Assembly (NCBI GenBank): GCA_965276635.1
Contig: CBDIBC010000005.1
Location: 1,612,001 to 1,676,000, forward strand
Reading direction: 5' to 3'
Origin: CBDIBC01 sp965276635
GTDB lineage: Bacteria > Actinomycetota > Acidimicrobiia > Acidimicrobiales > Palsa-688
Length of the DNA: 64,000 nt
Below, one piece after another: positions 52,839 through 62,119 of this stretch (the first letter of the stretch is position 1; the number at the start of each line of letters is the position of its first letter). The position numbers and the translations under genes were made by a program. The notes under the pieces were generated by a model, which saw only the letters and a list, made by a program, of their open reading frames with translations, was not told the origin of the DNA and ran no database searches.

Positions 52839-54338
52839 ATGTCGCTTTCTCTCGCACTCTCAGTGCGGACCGAAGCAACGAGGGACCCATTGACGACCAC
52901 ATCCGATCGATTTGAGTCAGCGACAACGCTCGACGGGAACGGTCGTATGGACACGCCCCTCCATGTCCCGCCGTTGGTGCCGGTGCCTGAGGTGCCTGGG
53001 CCCACGATCCGCCGACACCAGCTTCGTTCACCTCTGGTGCTCCTGGCGTCGGACATGGTTGCCATCACGGCCGCCCTCCTCGTGCATGGAACGCGTAGCT
53101 TGCCCGAGTGGGCGCTGATAGCGCTCCTGCCGATGTGGTTGGCGCTCTTCGGTTGTTACCGCTCGCGGTTGTCGCCCAGCATCCAGGTCGATTTCTTCCC
53201 GCTCGTCGGGGCCCTGGCGACACCCATGCTGGCCCTTGCCGTCCTGCCCGGCGGCGATGCTCGCGCCCTGCTCCACGACCTCCCGCTGATCACCCTGTTC
53301 GTCATCCTCGCTCGGTGCGTGACCTACACGGCGCAGCGCCGGATTCGCTCCCAGAACAACGCGGCGGAGGTCACGGTGATCGTCGGAGCAGGCGTCTTGG
53401 GGTGCCAGGTTGCTCAGGCGCTGTTGGACCATCCACAGTATGGGCTCCTTCCGGTGGGCTTCATCGATGGATTCGCGGACGCTCCGGGGTTGCCGCTCCC
53501 GATCGTCGGTGACATCGACACCTTCGGCGACACCGTGGCGCGCCTCGGTGCCTCGAGGGTCATCGTTGCGTTCGGCGCCAACCGGGAGGCGGAGCTGGTG
53601 GAGGTATTCCGAGCGTCGCTCACTGCTCACGTGGAAATGCACATCATCCCGCGCCTGTTCGAAATGGGGGTGACTCCTGAAGGGCCGGACACGGACATGG
53701 TCTGGGGGTTCCCGTTGCAGCACGCCCGGCGGGCGGCGCTGCGGACCCCGGCCTGGAGGACCAAGCGACTGATGGACGTCATCGTTTCGCTGGGGCTTCT
53801 CGTTCTCGCCTCGCCGGTCTTGGCCGCCGCTGCCGTCGCCGTTCGGTTGACGAGCCCCGGGCCGGTTCTCTTTCGCCAGCAGCGCGTCGGCCAGCATGGC
53901 GACGTGGTGGAGGTCCTCAAGTTCCGCAGCATGCGGGTGAACGAAGAGGCCGACACACGTTGGGGCCAGAAGGCCGATGAGCGTGTGACCAGGACTGGGA
54001 AGATCTTGCGACTCCTAGACGTGGACGAGTTGCCTCAGCTCATCAATGTCCTGCGAGGCGACATGTCCCTCGTCGGCCCCCGGCCGGAGCGTCCTCACTT
54101 CGTCGATAAGTTCGATCGGCAGATCTTCCGCTATCGGGACCGTCTGCGTGTGCCTGTCGGGCTCACCGGGTGGGCGCAGGTGCACGGGTTGCGCGGCGAC
54201 ACCTCAATCGACGAACGGGCCAGATTCGATAACTATTACATCGAGCACTGGTCCTTCTGGTTCGATCTGGTGATCTTGGCCAGGACTCTGATCCATGTGC
54301 TCGGTCGTGTCGCTCACCGCCTCCGTCACAGCGGCTAA
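52839..54338 (+). CDS. Polyprenyl-phosphate sugar-1-phosphate transferase (exopolysaccharide priming)
   Basis: 499 aa. N-terminal cytosolic tail, four hydrophobic segments (LVLLASDMVAITAALLVHGT, ALIALLPMWLALFGC, LALAVLPGG), a nucleotide-binding-like middle (VIVGAGVLGCQVAQALLD), then a fifth membrane segment and the bacterial transferase domain: RTKRLMDVIVSLGLLVLASP, QQRVGQHGDVVEVLKFRSM, LPQLINVLRGDMSLVGPRPE, RVPVGLTGWAQVHGLRGDT. Transfers the first sugar-phosphate to undecaprenyl-P. First gene of the surface polysaccharide locus. Confidence 0.92.
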   Translation: MSLSLALSVRTEATRDPLTTTSDRFESATTLDGNGRMDTPLHVPPLVPVPEVPGPTIRRHQLRSPLVLLASDMVAITAALLVHGTRSLPEWALIALLPMWLALFGCYRSRLSPSIQVDFFPLVGALATPMLALAVLPGGDARALLHDLPLITLFVILARCVTYTAQRRIRSQNNAAEVTVIVGAGVLGCQVAQALLDHPQYGLLPVGFIDGFADAPGLPLPIVGDIDTFGDTVARLGASRVIVAFGANREAELVEVFRASLTAHVEMHIIPRLFEMGVTPEGPDTDMVWGFPLQHARRAALRTPAWRTKRLMDVIVSLGLLVLASPVLAAAAVAVRLTSPGPVLFRQQRVGQHGDVVEVLKFRSMRVNEEADTRWGQKADERVTRTGKILRLLDVDELPQLINVLRGDMSLVGPRPERPHFVDKFDRQIFRYRDRLRVPVGLTGWAQVHGLRGDTSIDERARFDNYYIEHWSFWFDLVILARTLIHVLGRVAHRLRHSG

Positions 54339-54450
54339 ATTATCCCGAGGCCTCCCGTCACGTGCGTGCGTTGCCTGCTCGTGACCCCGCTTCGACCGCA
54401 AGGCTTCCGATTCTCATGACATATCGTCGCTACGTGTGGTTCGAGCACTG

Positions 54451-55896
54451 ATGGACCTGAGCGATGTGTCCATGGCGCTTCGCCGCCATAAGTTGGCCGC
54501 TCTTGTTACGTTCGTCCTGGTCGTCGTGGTCGGTAGCGTTGTCGCCGTCTTCCCGACGAAGCAGTACAAGTCATCAGCGAAGGTCCTGGTCGCCCCCGTG
54601 AATGCGGCTGCGGGCGATGTCGCCGTCGTCCAGTTCATCGTGTTGGCGCTGCCCTCCCAGGTAGGCAGTGCCAGCTTCCACAGTGCCGTGGGTGCGACCC
54701 TCACTCCCCGGCAGGCGAACGACCAGGTGACGCTGTCTGCCAGCGCCGATCAGACGACCGGGGTCGTCTCGATCACGGCATCGAGTCCGGCCAAGCAGGA
54801 CGTCCGGGCCTGGACGACTGCCGCAGTCCGACAGGTGCCAGCGTTGGCCCAGAGCGCGACCTCGGCAAGCTTTGGTCGGATCACCATCCTTGACCCAGCT
54901 TCACCTCCGACCACCTCGTCACCCACCCTCGAAGTGTTGCTAGGGAGCGTGGTCCTAGGAATCCTCCTGGCCGTCCTGGTCGCTGTCTGGATGCAACGGA
55001 CACAGCGACGTCGGGCCTGGTCGGACCGAATCCGACGTCGCTTCGGTATCGCGGTGCTGGGAGAGCTTCCGTACGTGAGGTTCCACCGAGAGGCGCTGGG
55101 GCCGATCCGGCTCTTTGCCAGCCGACGCCAATCGAGTCTGGACCTGCTCGCCGACGCAGCCGAGTCACAGCACATCGCCGTTCGGGGCGCCCTCGACGAG
55201 GGATCGTATCGTTCTGTTCTGGTGCTCGGCCGCCAAGTAGGAGAGGGAGCGACGACTGTGGCGTCGAACCTGGCCTGGCTCATGGCATCCCCAGAAGACC
55301 CGGTGACGGCCCTGGATGCGAACCTCCGGCGTCCGACGCTGGGTCGTTTCCTAGGCGAGCTTGGCGATAGCCCCTCGTTGAGCCGGCCTGAGGGCCTGAC
55401 GGCTGAGACCGGCCAGACCGTCAGGCCGGGACTGTGCTTCGTCCCTGCAGGCATCGCCGACCGCCATCCGAGCCTCATCATTGCCAGTGAGGTCCCGCTA
55501 TTGTTGGCCATGGTTAGTGATGCTGGCCGACGAATGGTGATCGATGGTCCGGCCCTGGACTCGTCACCGGAATCGCTGACATTGGCGACAGCCGCCGACG
55601 CCGTAGTCCTCGTTTTCGACGGACGTCGGTCCGGCCTGGAGGAGCTGGGTCAGACCATCGCACATTTGCGTGAGCACGGCGCGACGGTGCTGGGCGTCGT
55701 CATCTGCAGGTCTCGTCGTAGTCACCAGTCGAATCGCCGACCCGCCATGCTGCGCCGACCGGCGCGACACCCAACGGCTCGGATCTCGACGTCGATCCCA
55801 TCGGCTGCGTCTCTGGGGCCCCCTTCGTCCGGGCCACCGGCGTCTAGGCTCTCCGGCTCCCCTAGGTCACGACACCGGGGGGGCACTCGCCGCTGA
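54451..55896 (+). CDS. Chain-length regulator / BY-kinase-like protein with degenerate Walker A
   Basis: 481 aa. N-terminal Wzz-type periplasmic region between two hydrophobic segments (LAALVTFVLVVVVGSVVAVF; LEVLLGSVVLGILLAVLVAV). The cytosolic ATPase-like part has LVLGRQVGEGATTVASNLAW (Lys of Walker A replaced by Ala), Walker A' VTALDANLRRPTLG, and VIDGPALDSSPESLTLATAA. No Tyr-rich tail is present; the tail is Ser/Pro/Arg. Controls polymer length probably without autokinase activity. GTG 54436 is an alternative start. Last 30 bp overlap the convergent ligase gene. Confidence 0.82.
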   Translation: MDLSDVSMALRRHKLAALVTFVLVVVVGSVVAVFPTKQYKSSAKVLVAPVNAAAGDVAVVQFIVLALPSQVGSASFHSAVGATLTPRQANDQVTLSASADQTTGVVSITASSPAKQDVRAWTTAAVRQVPALAQSATSASFGRITILDPASPPTTSSPTLEVLLGSVVLGILLAVLVAVWMQRTQRRRAWSDRIRRRFGIAVLGELPYVRFHREALGPIRLFASRRQSSLDLLADAAESQHIAVRGALDEGSYRSVLVLGRQVGEGATTVASNLAWLMASPEDPVTALDANLRRPTLGRFLGELGDSPSLSRPEGLTAETGQTVRPGLCFVPAGIADRHPSLIIASEVPLLLAMVSDAGRRMVIDGPALDSSPESLTLATAADAVVLVFDGRRSGLEELGQTIAHLREHGATVLGVVICRSRRSHQSNRRPAMLRRPARHPTARISTSIPSAASLGPPSSGPPASRLSGSPRSRHRGGTRR

Positions 55897-57303
55897 TCGG
55901 TGTCCGAATTCGAGGATCGATCCATCAGGTCCGGTTCCTGTCGCCATGCTTCGGCCGATCCCGAGGGTGATCCCGAGCAGGAGTGCGAGGCGGAAATTCT
56001 CGAGCAGAGACTCGACCACCCCGAGGCCGAGCAGGGCAAGGACGACAACCGCGGCCGCTAGGGCTGCGGCTGCCACCCTGGGTTCTCGGGCTCGTTGCCA
56101 CACCCGCAGCATTGATGCGAGGGTGACAGCGATGCTGGCCACGAACAGAGAGAGGCCCACCAGACCCGAGCGCATGAGGAGATCCGTGGCCACGTCGTGG
56201 GAGATGTCAGTATTGGCCAGCTGGAACTGGCCCGTTGCGTAGTAGGTGATCTTCCGCCCCAGACCCCACCCGAAGAAGAGTCGCTCGGGCACGATGGCTT
56301 CGACAGCATGCAACTGGTTGAGCCGTTGCTGTGCCGACTGCGCTTTGGCCTCGCTGTGCAGTGCGTTTTCGATCTGATGGGCTAGCGGGATGCTGCTCGT
56401 GCTCCAGGGGGACCGGTTCTGTGCGATCGGTATGGCGATGATCAAGGAAAGCACGGCAAGGAGAACGAGGACGACATCGACGGCTGTCGCCTGAATGCGT
56501 CGGCGTGCCGTGGGGAGGACAGCGGCGACCAGGGTGAGGCCCAGAACCACGACCAGACTGATCATTGCGGCTCGCTGTCCGGCGAGAACGGAGCCGACCA
56601 ACAAGACCCCCGAGGCCAGGAGCTGCGATGGTGATGGTCGTGTCTTGCAGATCTCGGTAATCAGGCCGAGAGCACCGAGGCAGACCAGTATCTCGGCGCT
56701 ATCCGCGCCAATGGAGACCGGCCCCACCACTGAGAGTGCAGTGATGTGCAACTTCGGGCTGGCGTGCAGCAAGGTGAGAGGCCCCACGACAAGCGTGAGC
56801 ACTGCGGCCGGTCGGACGAGGCGAAGGATGCCGCTACCCGACAACAGCTCGTCGATGCTGAACCCGCTGACGAGCATCATGCCGCCGAGGATGTACAGCA
56901 CCGCTTTCATCTCGAAGTTGATGTCGGTGAAGGAATGGCCGTTCAGCTTGCCCACCACGGCACAGACGAGGTACCACGCCGCCCACGTCGCCCAGAGAAG
57001 CCCGGGAATGCCGATGCGGAGAGGGCGCCCTCGAGCTCGGAGGCGGGCGGCGAGTGCCAGCGGGATGACGATGTCGTACAGGCGGAGGTTTTGGCCGGCC
57101 AGGTTCGGGTGCAGGATGCCCCCGGACACGGTGTCGTCCTGGTAGAAGACGGATTCGAACAGGAGTAACCCCACGATCACCGTGAGGATGACTGATCTGT
57201 GTCGGGAGCGGTCGAGGCGGACGAGGGCCTTGTAGGCGAGAACCAGGATGATCGCGGCGACGGGGAGGAGCAAGAGTTTTCCGGTGCTCGTCGCCGCTAC
57301 CAC
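55867..57303 (-). CDS. O-antigen ligase/polymerase-like membrane protein
   Basis: 478 aa, about 11 hydrophobic segments (LLLLPVAAIILVLAYKALV, VILTVIVGLLLFESVFY, LVASGVLLVGSVLAG-like, VDVVLVLLAVLSLIIAIPIA). A Wzy_C-like loop region includes LFFGWGLGRKITYYATG then SHDVATDLLMRSGLVGLSLF, as in the O-antigen ligase superfamily. Polymerises or ligates repeat units at the outer face of the membrane. Starts GTG 57303, 14 bp after the GT gene on the same strand. Confidence 0.85.
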   Translation of the reverse strand: MVAATSTGKLLLLPVAAIILVLAYKALVRLDRSRHRSVILTVIVGLLLFESVFYQDDTVSGGILHPNLAGQNLRLYDIVIPLALAARLRARGRPLRIGIPGLLWATWAAWYLVCAVVGKLNGHSFTDINFEMKAVLYILGGMMLVSGFSIDELLSGSGILRLVRPAAVLTLVVGPLTLLHASPKLHITALSVVGPVSIGADSAEILVCLGALGLITEICKTRPSPSQLLASGVLLVGSVLAGQRAAMISLVVVLGLTLVAAVLPTARRRIQATAVDVVLVLLAVLSLIIAIPIAQNRSPWSTSSIPLAHQIENALHSEAKAQSAQQRLNQLHAVEAIVPERLFFGWGLGRKITYYATGQFQLANTDISHDVATDLLMRSGLVGLSLFVASIAVTLASMLRVWQRAREPRVAAAALAAAVVVLALLGLGVVESLLENFRLALLLGITLGIGRSMATGTGPDGSILEFGHRSAASAPPVS

Positions 57304-57317
57304 ACCCAGGGTCTCCT

Positions 57318-58580
57318 CTACTGAACACGCGGTACGTGGACAGAAGCTAGCAGCCTATCCATTGGTCTAACGGCCGTGTGTTCTGGGCGTGGCCCGTGAC
57401 CAGCTCCAATGGAATGGTCGACGATGTCTCGATACACCCGGATGGTCGCCTCAGCCATTCCGTCATTTGCCGGTAAAGGCGCGGGAAGCGGATGGACGCC
57501 AAGGGCCTCGACAATCGCGTCCGCCCAAGCCAAGGGCTCGAGGGGCACGACACGGCCCGCTCGAAATCGTTCGACCTCCTCGCCGAGTGCCGGCGATGCC
57601 AGGACGGGTGTGCCGTTGGCCACGGCCCGATGCAAGACGCCCGAATGCGAAGCTCGGGCGTAGGGGAGGACCACGAGGTCCGCCGCCGCCGTCCATTGGT
57701 TGACGTCATCGTCACTTAGCCATTCGGTGTGTGCCGTCACGCCGGCCTGAGTCACGAGCTGATCGAACCCTGGGACATCGGCGACCTTCGTTCCGGCGAC
57801 GACGAGGCGCGCCCGCGGGATGCGCCGAGTGACGTCGGCCCAGGCTGCCGATAGCAGGTCGAAGCCCTTGTAGGGCCGTATGAAGCCTAGAGCCAGGATC
57901 GTCGGCGTCGACTCTGGCCATCCCAGGTGGCGACGCGTCGGTTCGCGTCCCAGGCCGGTCGCGCCCCCTATTAGGCCGGGGGGAACGACGAAGAGGGGGA
58001 TATCCACCGCGACCGACGCGACCAGGTCGGCCGATCGCTGGTCGTGGACGATGATGCCGTCGGCTGCCGCCCACCGGCGTCGTTCCACCTTCTCCTCTCG
58101 GTGGTCGCCGTCCAGGGCGGCCGGGTCGTGCACGGTCAGGACGACCGGGTATCGACGACGCACCAACCGGATGGCGAGAGGATCCAGACGGCGGGCGATA
58201 CCCGTCTGGAGGTGGATGACGTGGGGTTCGACCACTTGAGCGATGTGCACCAGTGCGGCGGCCGAACGTGGCAGTTGGGTGAGTTGGCCAGCGTAGAAGT
58301 GGGGCCTGGACTGCTGCTGGCGCTCCCACCACGGCAGGCCCGGCAGGTCCGGTGCGCCTCGCGACTGACCGGCGATCCCCGAGACGCGAACGTCCACGCC
58401 GTGTGACCGCAACTCGTCGGCCAGGTGGGCGGTGTACAAGGCGATGCCGCCTCGACCGGACGGATCGAACATGAGGGTGCGCAGCGCACTCGCACTATCC
58501 GGACCCGGTGACGGTTGGTTTGGTGCAATCAACGAAGCCAGGCGACGGTTAGAGGGGTGCTCACGACGAACACGGTACAT
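57318..58580 (-). CDS. GT4-family glycosyltransferase
   Basis: 420 aa. N-terminal domain RTLMFDPSGRGGIALYTAHL (SGRGGIALY), HVIHLQTGIARRLDPLAIRL, C-terminal GT-B domain with ILALGFIRPYKGFDLLSAAW, ARLVVAGTKV, SDDDVNQWTAAADLVVLPYA, and SGVLHRAVANGTPVLASPAL (E-x7-E region altered). ATG 58580 or the internal ATG at about 58472 are both possible starts. Divergent from the double GT gene (36 bp apart). Confidence 0.87.
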   Translation of the reverse strand: MYRVRREHPSNRRLASLIAPNQPSPGPDSASALRTLMFDPSGRGGIALYTAHLADELRSHGVDVRVSGIAGQSRGAPDLPGLPWWERQQQSRPHFYAGQLTQLPRSAAALVHIAQVVEPHVIHLQTGIARRLDPLAIRLVRRRYPVVLTVHDPAALDGDHREEKVERRRWAAADGIIVHDQRSADLVASVAVDIPLFVVPPGLIGGATGLGREPTRRHLGWPESTPTILALGFIRPYKGFDLLSAAWADVTRRIPRARLVVAGTKVADVPGFDQLVTQAGVTAHTEWLSDDDVNQWTAAADLVVLPYARASHSGVLHRAVANGTPVLASPALGEEVERFRAGRVVPLEPLAWADAIVEALGVHPLPAPLPANDGMAEATIRVYRDIVDHSIGAGHGPRPEHTAVRPMDRLLASVHVPRVQ

Positions 58581-58616
58581 TGCGGAGTGCCTGCAGACGA
58601 GGTGGCAAAATCTAGA

Positions 58617-60947
58617 ATGCGGGTCCTGCTGGTTCTCAGCCGAGATCCAATGCTGCGACGATCCGGGCGGATGTCGGTGATCGACACGATCGTTCGGTCA
58701 GTGGTCGACTCCGGCCATCACATCGACGTCGTTGCCCTGTCGCGCGGTGAGGGTCACCCGGACCGCTGGCCGGCCGGGGTCAGCTTGTGTCGGGTGGCAC
58801 CAGCGGGCCCGTTGAGGATCGCCGCCAATACCGTCGGCGTCGGTACGCCCGGACGCCTCAGCCTGAACGAGTCACTCTTCTGGTCACCGCGAGCAGCGGC
58901 GTACGTCAAGGGTCGGGCGCGCGCGCTCGGATCGGACGTGGTGATTGCCGACATGCTCCGCAGCTACCAGGTCGCTGCGGCCACGGGCTTGCCCGTGATC
59001 GCGGACCTGGATGACCTGTTGTCCGCCCGGTATGCGCAGATCATCGCGGACGCGACCGACACCTCGTCGCTGCTCGGGTACTACGGCGCCCGGATGCCTG
59101 CAGCCCTGCGCTCGGTTGCTGCCCGGCTGGCCAGGCGCGGGCTCCGTCGGGAGGTGGGTCTGCTGGCCAGACGGGAGGATGAGGTAGCCAGGAGCGCGGC
59201 GGTGGTGGCGCTGGTCTCGGAGTCCGAGGCTGATCTCCTCCGTAGTCGAACGGGAGCGCCAGTCCACGTGGCGCCGATGGCTGTGCCTCGACATGGCATC
59301 AGCTCGCCAGCGCCGGGTCCCGAGATGGGGGCCGTGCCAGCGTTCTCGGGTGGCTTGGACTATCTCGCCAACCTTGAGGCGGTTCGGTGGTTCGCCCACG
59401 AGGTGCACCCAGCTCTCGTTCGGCGAGGACGGAGGGACGTGCGCCTCCATGTCTACGGGTTCTGTGATGACAGTACCCGTCGATCACTGCCTTCGTCGGC
59501 CGTGGAGATCCACGGTTACGTTGACGACATGGATCTGGCGCTGGGGCGTCATCGGGTCTTCGCCGCTCCCATCCGATCCGGCTCGGGAGTCAAAACGAAG
59601 GTCGTGGAGGCTATGGCCCTGGGCCTCACGGTCGTGGCGACGCCCGTGGCTGTGCACGGGATCGGCGCAGTTGATGGGATCCACTGCGTCTCGGCGAACC
59701 ATGCCGACGACTTTGCTGACGCGCTGTGCACCATGCTGGACGATTCTGTCGCGTCGAGCCGGATTGCCGACGAGGGGCGCCGGCTGGTGGAGGACAAGTT
59801 TAGCCCTGAGGTGCTGGCCGGTCGGTGGGCGTCGATGATCGACATTGCTCGCTCGACGGATCGGCGACCCCGGATCCGCGCGCTGTTCTTCAATGACTAC
59901 CCCATGGATGAGGCGTTGCGGGACTGGCGAAAGGGAGCGTACCCAGGGCAACACCTCTTTGGCGTTACGCACCTCGACGAGTTCCAGATCGACGTTGACA
60001 TCGTTCCGTGGGGCCGGATGACGAGGATTCGCTCGATACTCAAGTCTTCTGTTGGCGATATCGGCCTGCAGCTGCGCGTCCTGAGCTGGGTGGCTTCGGG
60101 CCGGTATGCGGTGATCTACTCGGCCGCCCATGTCGACAGCGTCCTTCTCGCCATCCTGCGCCGCCTGGGCCTGCTTCGGGTGCCCTTGGTGGGGACATTG
60201 CATCACCCGCTGAAGGGTCCCTTTGCGAATCGCCGGTTGTTCGGGTTGCTGTACGGGGGGCACGACCTTCTCCTTTGCATGAGCGACGAGATCTATCGCC
60301 AAGTCGTTGATCAGCTCGGGACCGAACCCAGTCGGGCTCGACTCGTCGGCTGGGCCGTGGACCTCGACATCTATGCGCCTGGAACTGCCCAGCGTCGACC
60401 GGGCGGGGGGTCCGTCGTCGTCTCTGCAGGGAAGACCAAGCGCGATTACCAGACGCTGGTTGACGCATTTGCGGAGCTCGACTGCCGTCTCGCGATCTAC
60501 TGCTCCGAGGCGTCCGCTCCGGACACGACGTCGCTGGCAGACAATGTGACCGTGCATTTCGACCGGACGAATCGTGACCAGTCGACTGCGTTGTCGTTCA
60601 GCGACCTTTTGGATGTGTACCGTAACTGTTTGGCCGTGGCAATACCGCTTCCTGCATCGGAGGTACACAGTACGACCGGGCTGACGAGCCTCCTAGAAGC
60701 GATGGCCATGCAGTGCCCGGTGATCATGACGACGAACACGTTCATGGATCTCCAGGGCGAAGCAGTGGGTCTGGTGGTCGCCCCGGGTGACGTGTACGGC
60801 TGGCAGGCGGCCGTTCAGTCCCTCCTCGATGCACCGGAGCTGGCCCGTTCGTTGGGGGCCAGGGGACGCCAAGTATGCGAGGAGCGTTTCAGTCTGGAAC
60901 GATACAGCGGGAGGATTGCTGACGCACTCCGGGAGGTGGCTCGGTGA
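58617..60947 (+). CDS. Two-domain fusion of GT4-family glycosyltransferases
   Basis: 776 aa. Half 1 (1-415): RVLLVLSRDPMLRRSGRMSV, SGGLDYLANLEAVRWFAHEV, PIRSGSGVKTKVVEAMALGL, HGIGAVDGIHCV. Half 2 (from about 420): IRALFFNDYPMDEALRDWRK, VGTLHHPLKGPFANRRLFGL, VVSAGKTKRDYQTLVDAFAE, PLPASEVHSTTGLTSLLEAM, GLVVAPGDVYGW. Each ends with a regular GT-B nucleotide-sugar site. No break between them in the frame. Two sequential transfers by one protein are possible; alternatively one half is inactive. The next GT overlaps by 4 bp. Confidence 0.85.
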   Translation: MRVLLVLSRDPMLRRSGRMSVIDTIVRSVVDSGHHIDVVALSRGEGHPDRWPAGVSLCRVAPAGPLRIAANTVGVGTPGRLSLNESLFWSPRAAAYVKGRARALGSDVVIADMLRSYQVAAATGLPVIADLDDLLSARYAQIIADATDTSSLLGYYGARMPAALRSVAARLARRGLRREVGLLARREDEVARSAAVVALVSESEADLLRSRTGAPVHVAPMAVPRHGISSPAPGPEMGAVPAFSGGLDYLANLEAVRWFAHEVHPALVRRGRRDVRLHVYGFCDDSTRRSLPSSAVEIHGYVDDMDLALGRHRVFAAPIRSGSGVKTKVVEAMALGLTVVATPVAVHGIGAVDGIHCVSANHADDFADALCTMLDDSVASSRIADEGRRLVEDKFSPEVLAGRWASMIDIARSTDRRPRIRALFFNDYPMDEALRDWRKGAYPGQHLFGVTHLDEFQIDVDIVPWGRMTRIRSILKSSVGDIGLQLRVLSWVASGRYAVIYSAAHVDSVLLAILRRLGLLRVPLVGTLHHPLKGPFANRRLFGLLYGGHDLLLCMSDEIYRQVVDQLGTEPSRARLVGWAVDLDIYAPGTAQRRPGGGSVVVSAGKTKRDYQTLVDAFAELDCRLAIYCSEASAPDTTSLADNVTVHFDRTNRDQSTALSFSDLLDVYRNCLAVAIPLPASEVHSTTGLTSLLEAMAMQCPVIMTTNTFMDLQGEAVGLVVAPGDVYGWQAAVQSLLDAPELARSLGARGRQVCEERFSLERYSGRIADALREVAR

Positions 60948-62113
60948 GGATTCTCATGATCACCAAGTACCTGCCGCTGCCGGCGGATGCCGGCGGAAAG
61001 CTGCGGTCGCACGCGGTGCTCGAACGCCTGGCGTCGCTGGGGGATGTGACGCTGCGGGCATTTGATGACGGCCACGCGGATTTCGAAAGCCTGGCGCGGT
61101 TGGCCGTCGACGTCCGGGGGTGGTCCCGCCGTTCGACGGTACGCTCGCGACTTCGGGGGACGATTCGCACAGGAAGTCTCAGCGTGGGAGGTTTCTGGGA
61201 CGAGCGTTTCGCCAGGGAGCTCCGTCAGATCAGCCAGGCGGATCCCTTCGATGTGCTGCTGATCGGGCACAACGCCATGGCACCGTATGGTGCCATGGCG
61301 TCGGCCCGATACCGGGTTCTCGACCTGCACAACATCGAGTCCACCCTGATGCAGAGCTATGCGGCGTCGTCGAGCGGCGCACGGCGGTTTCTCGCTCTGG
61401 CCGACGCCGCCGCGTTGCGGCGTCTGGAGCGCAGGAGCTTGGCGACGTTCGACCAGCGGCTGGTCGTGAGCGAGAGTGACCGGGCGCGCCTGCCCATTGG
61501 GGTCGACGCTCTCGTGTGCCCGAACGGGTGTCAGCTGGAGGATCCCGTCCCGGCGGCCACCGAACCAGTGGCAGCATTCGTCGGACTGTTGGGGTGGACG
61601 CCGAACGCAGAGGCGGCGCAGTGGTTGGTGCGTGACGTCTGGCCCCTGGTTGCCAGTCGTCTCTCGCCGGTCGAGTTGTTGCTGGTCGGGCGGGACCCAA
61701 CTCCCGAGGTCTGCGCCCTGGCTCAGAGGGGGGTGACCGTCACGGGAACGGTTCCGAGTGTCCGCCCCTATCTGGAGAGGGCGAGGGTTGCCGTTGCGCC
61801 CCTGCGCAGCGGTGGCGGGTCCAGACTCAAGATTCTCGAGGCCTTGGCCTTCGGCCGCCCGGTGGTTTCGACGACGATCGGCGTGGAGGGCTTGGAGGAC
61901 CTCGTTCATCAGGGCGTGACGGTCGCAGACAAGGCAAGCGACTTCGCTGACGCCGTCGTGGAGTTGCTTGCCGATCCGGCCCGAGCTGAACACCAGGGAA
62001 ATATCGGACGAGACGCAGTGGCGGCTCGCTACACCTGGACGAGGACATTGGAGCCACTGGTGCGGGACATCCGGGGTATTCGCGACCTGCCAGGTCCAGG
62101 TCAGATCACCTAG
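60944..62113 (+). CDS. GT4-family glycosyltransferase
   Basis: 389 aa from GTG 60944. N-terminal RILMITKYLPLPADAGGKLR, LLIGHNAMAPYGAMASARYR, LHNIESTLMQSYA, C-terminal AAFVGLLGWTPNAEAAQWLV, VTGTVPSVRPYLERARVAVA, PLRSGGGSRLKILEALAFGR (E of GT-B), GVEGLEDLVHQGVTVADKAS. Forms a pair with the fusion GT in one transcript. Likely adds a sugar to the polysaccharide repeat unit. Confidence 0.9.
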   Translation: MRILMITKYLPLPADAGGKLRSHAVLERLASLGDVTLRAFDDGHADFESLARLAVDVRGWSRRSTVRSRLRGTIRTGSLSVGGFWDERFARELRQISQADPFDVLLIGHNAMAPYGAMASARYRVLDLHNIESTLMQSYAASSSGARRFLALADAAALRRLERRSLATFDQRLVVSESDRARLPIGVDALVCPNGCQLEDPVPAATEPVAAFVGLLGWTPNAEAAQWLVRDVWPLVASRLSPVELLLVGRDPTPEVCALAQRGVTVTGTVPSVRPYLERARVAVAPLRSGGGSRLKILEALAFGRPVVSTTIGVEGLEDLVHQGVTVADKASDFADAVVELLADPARAEHQGNIGRDAVAARYTWTRTLEPLVRDIRGIRDLPGPGQIT

Positions 62114-62119
62114 ATCAGG

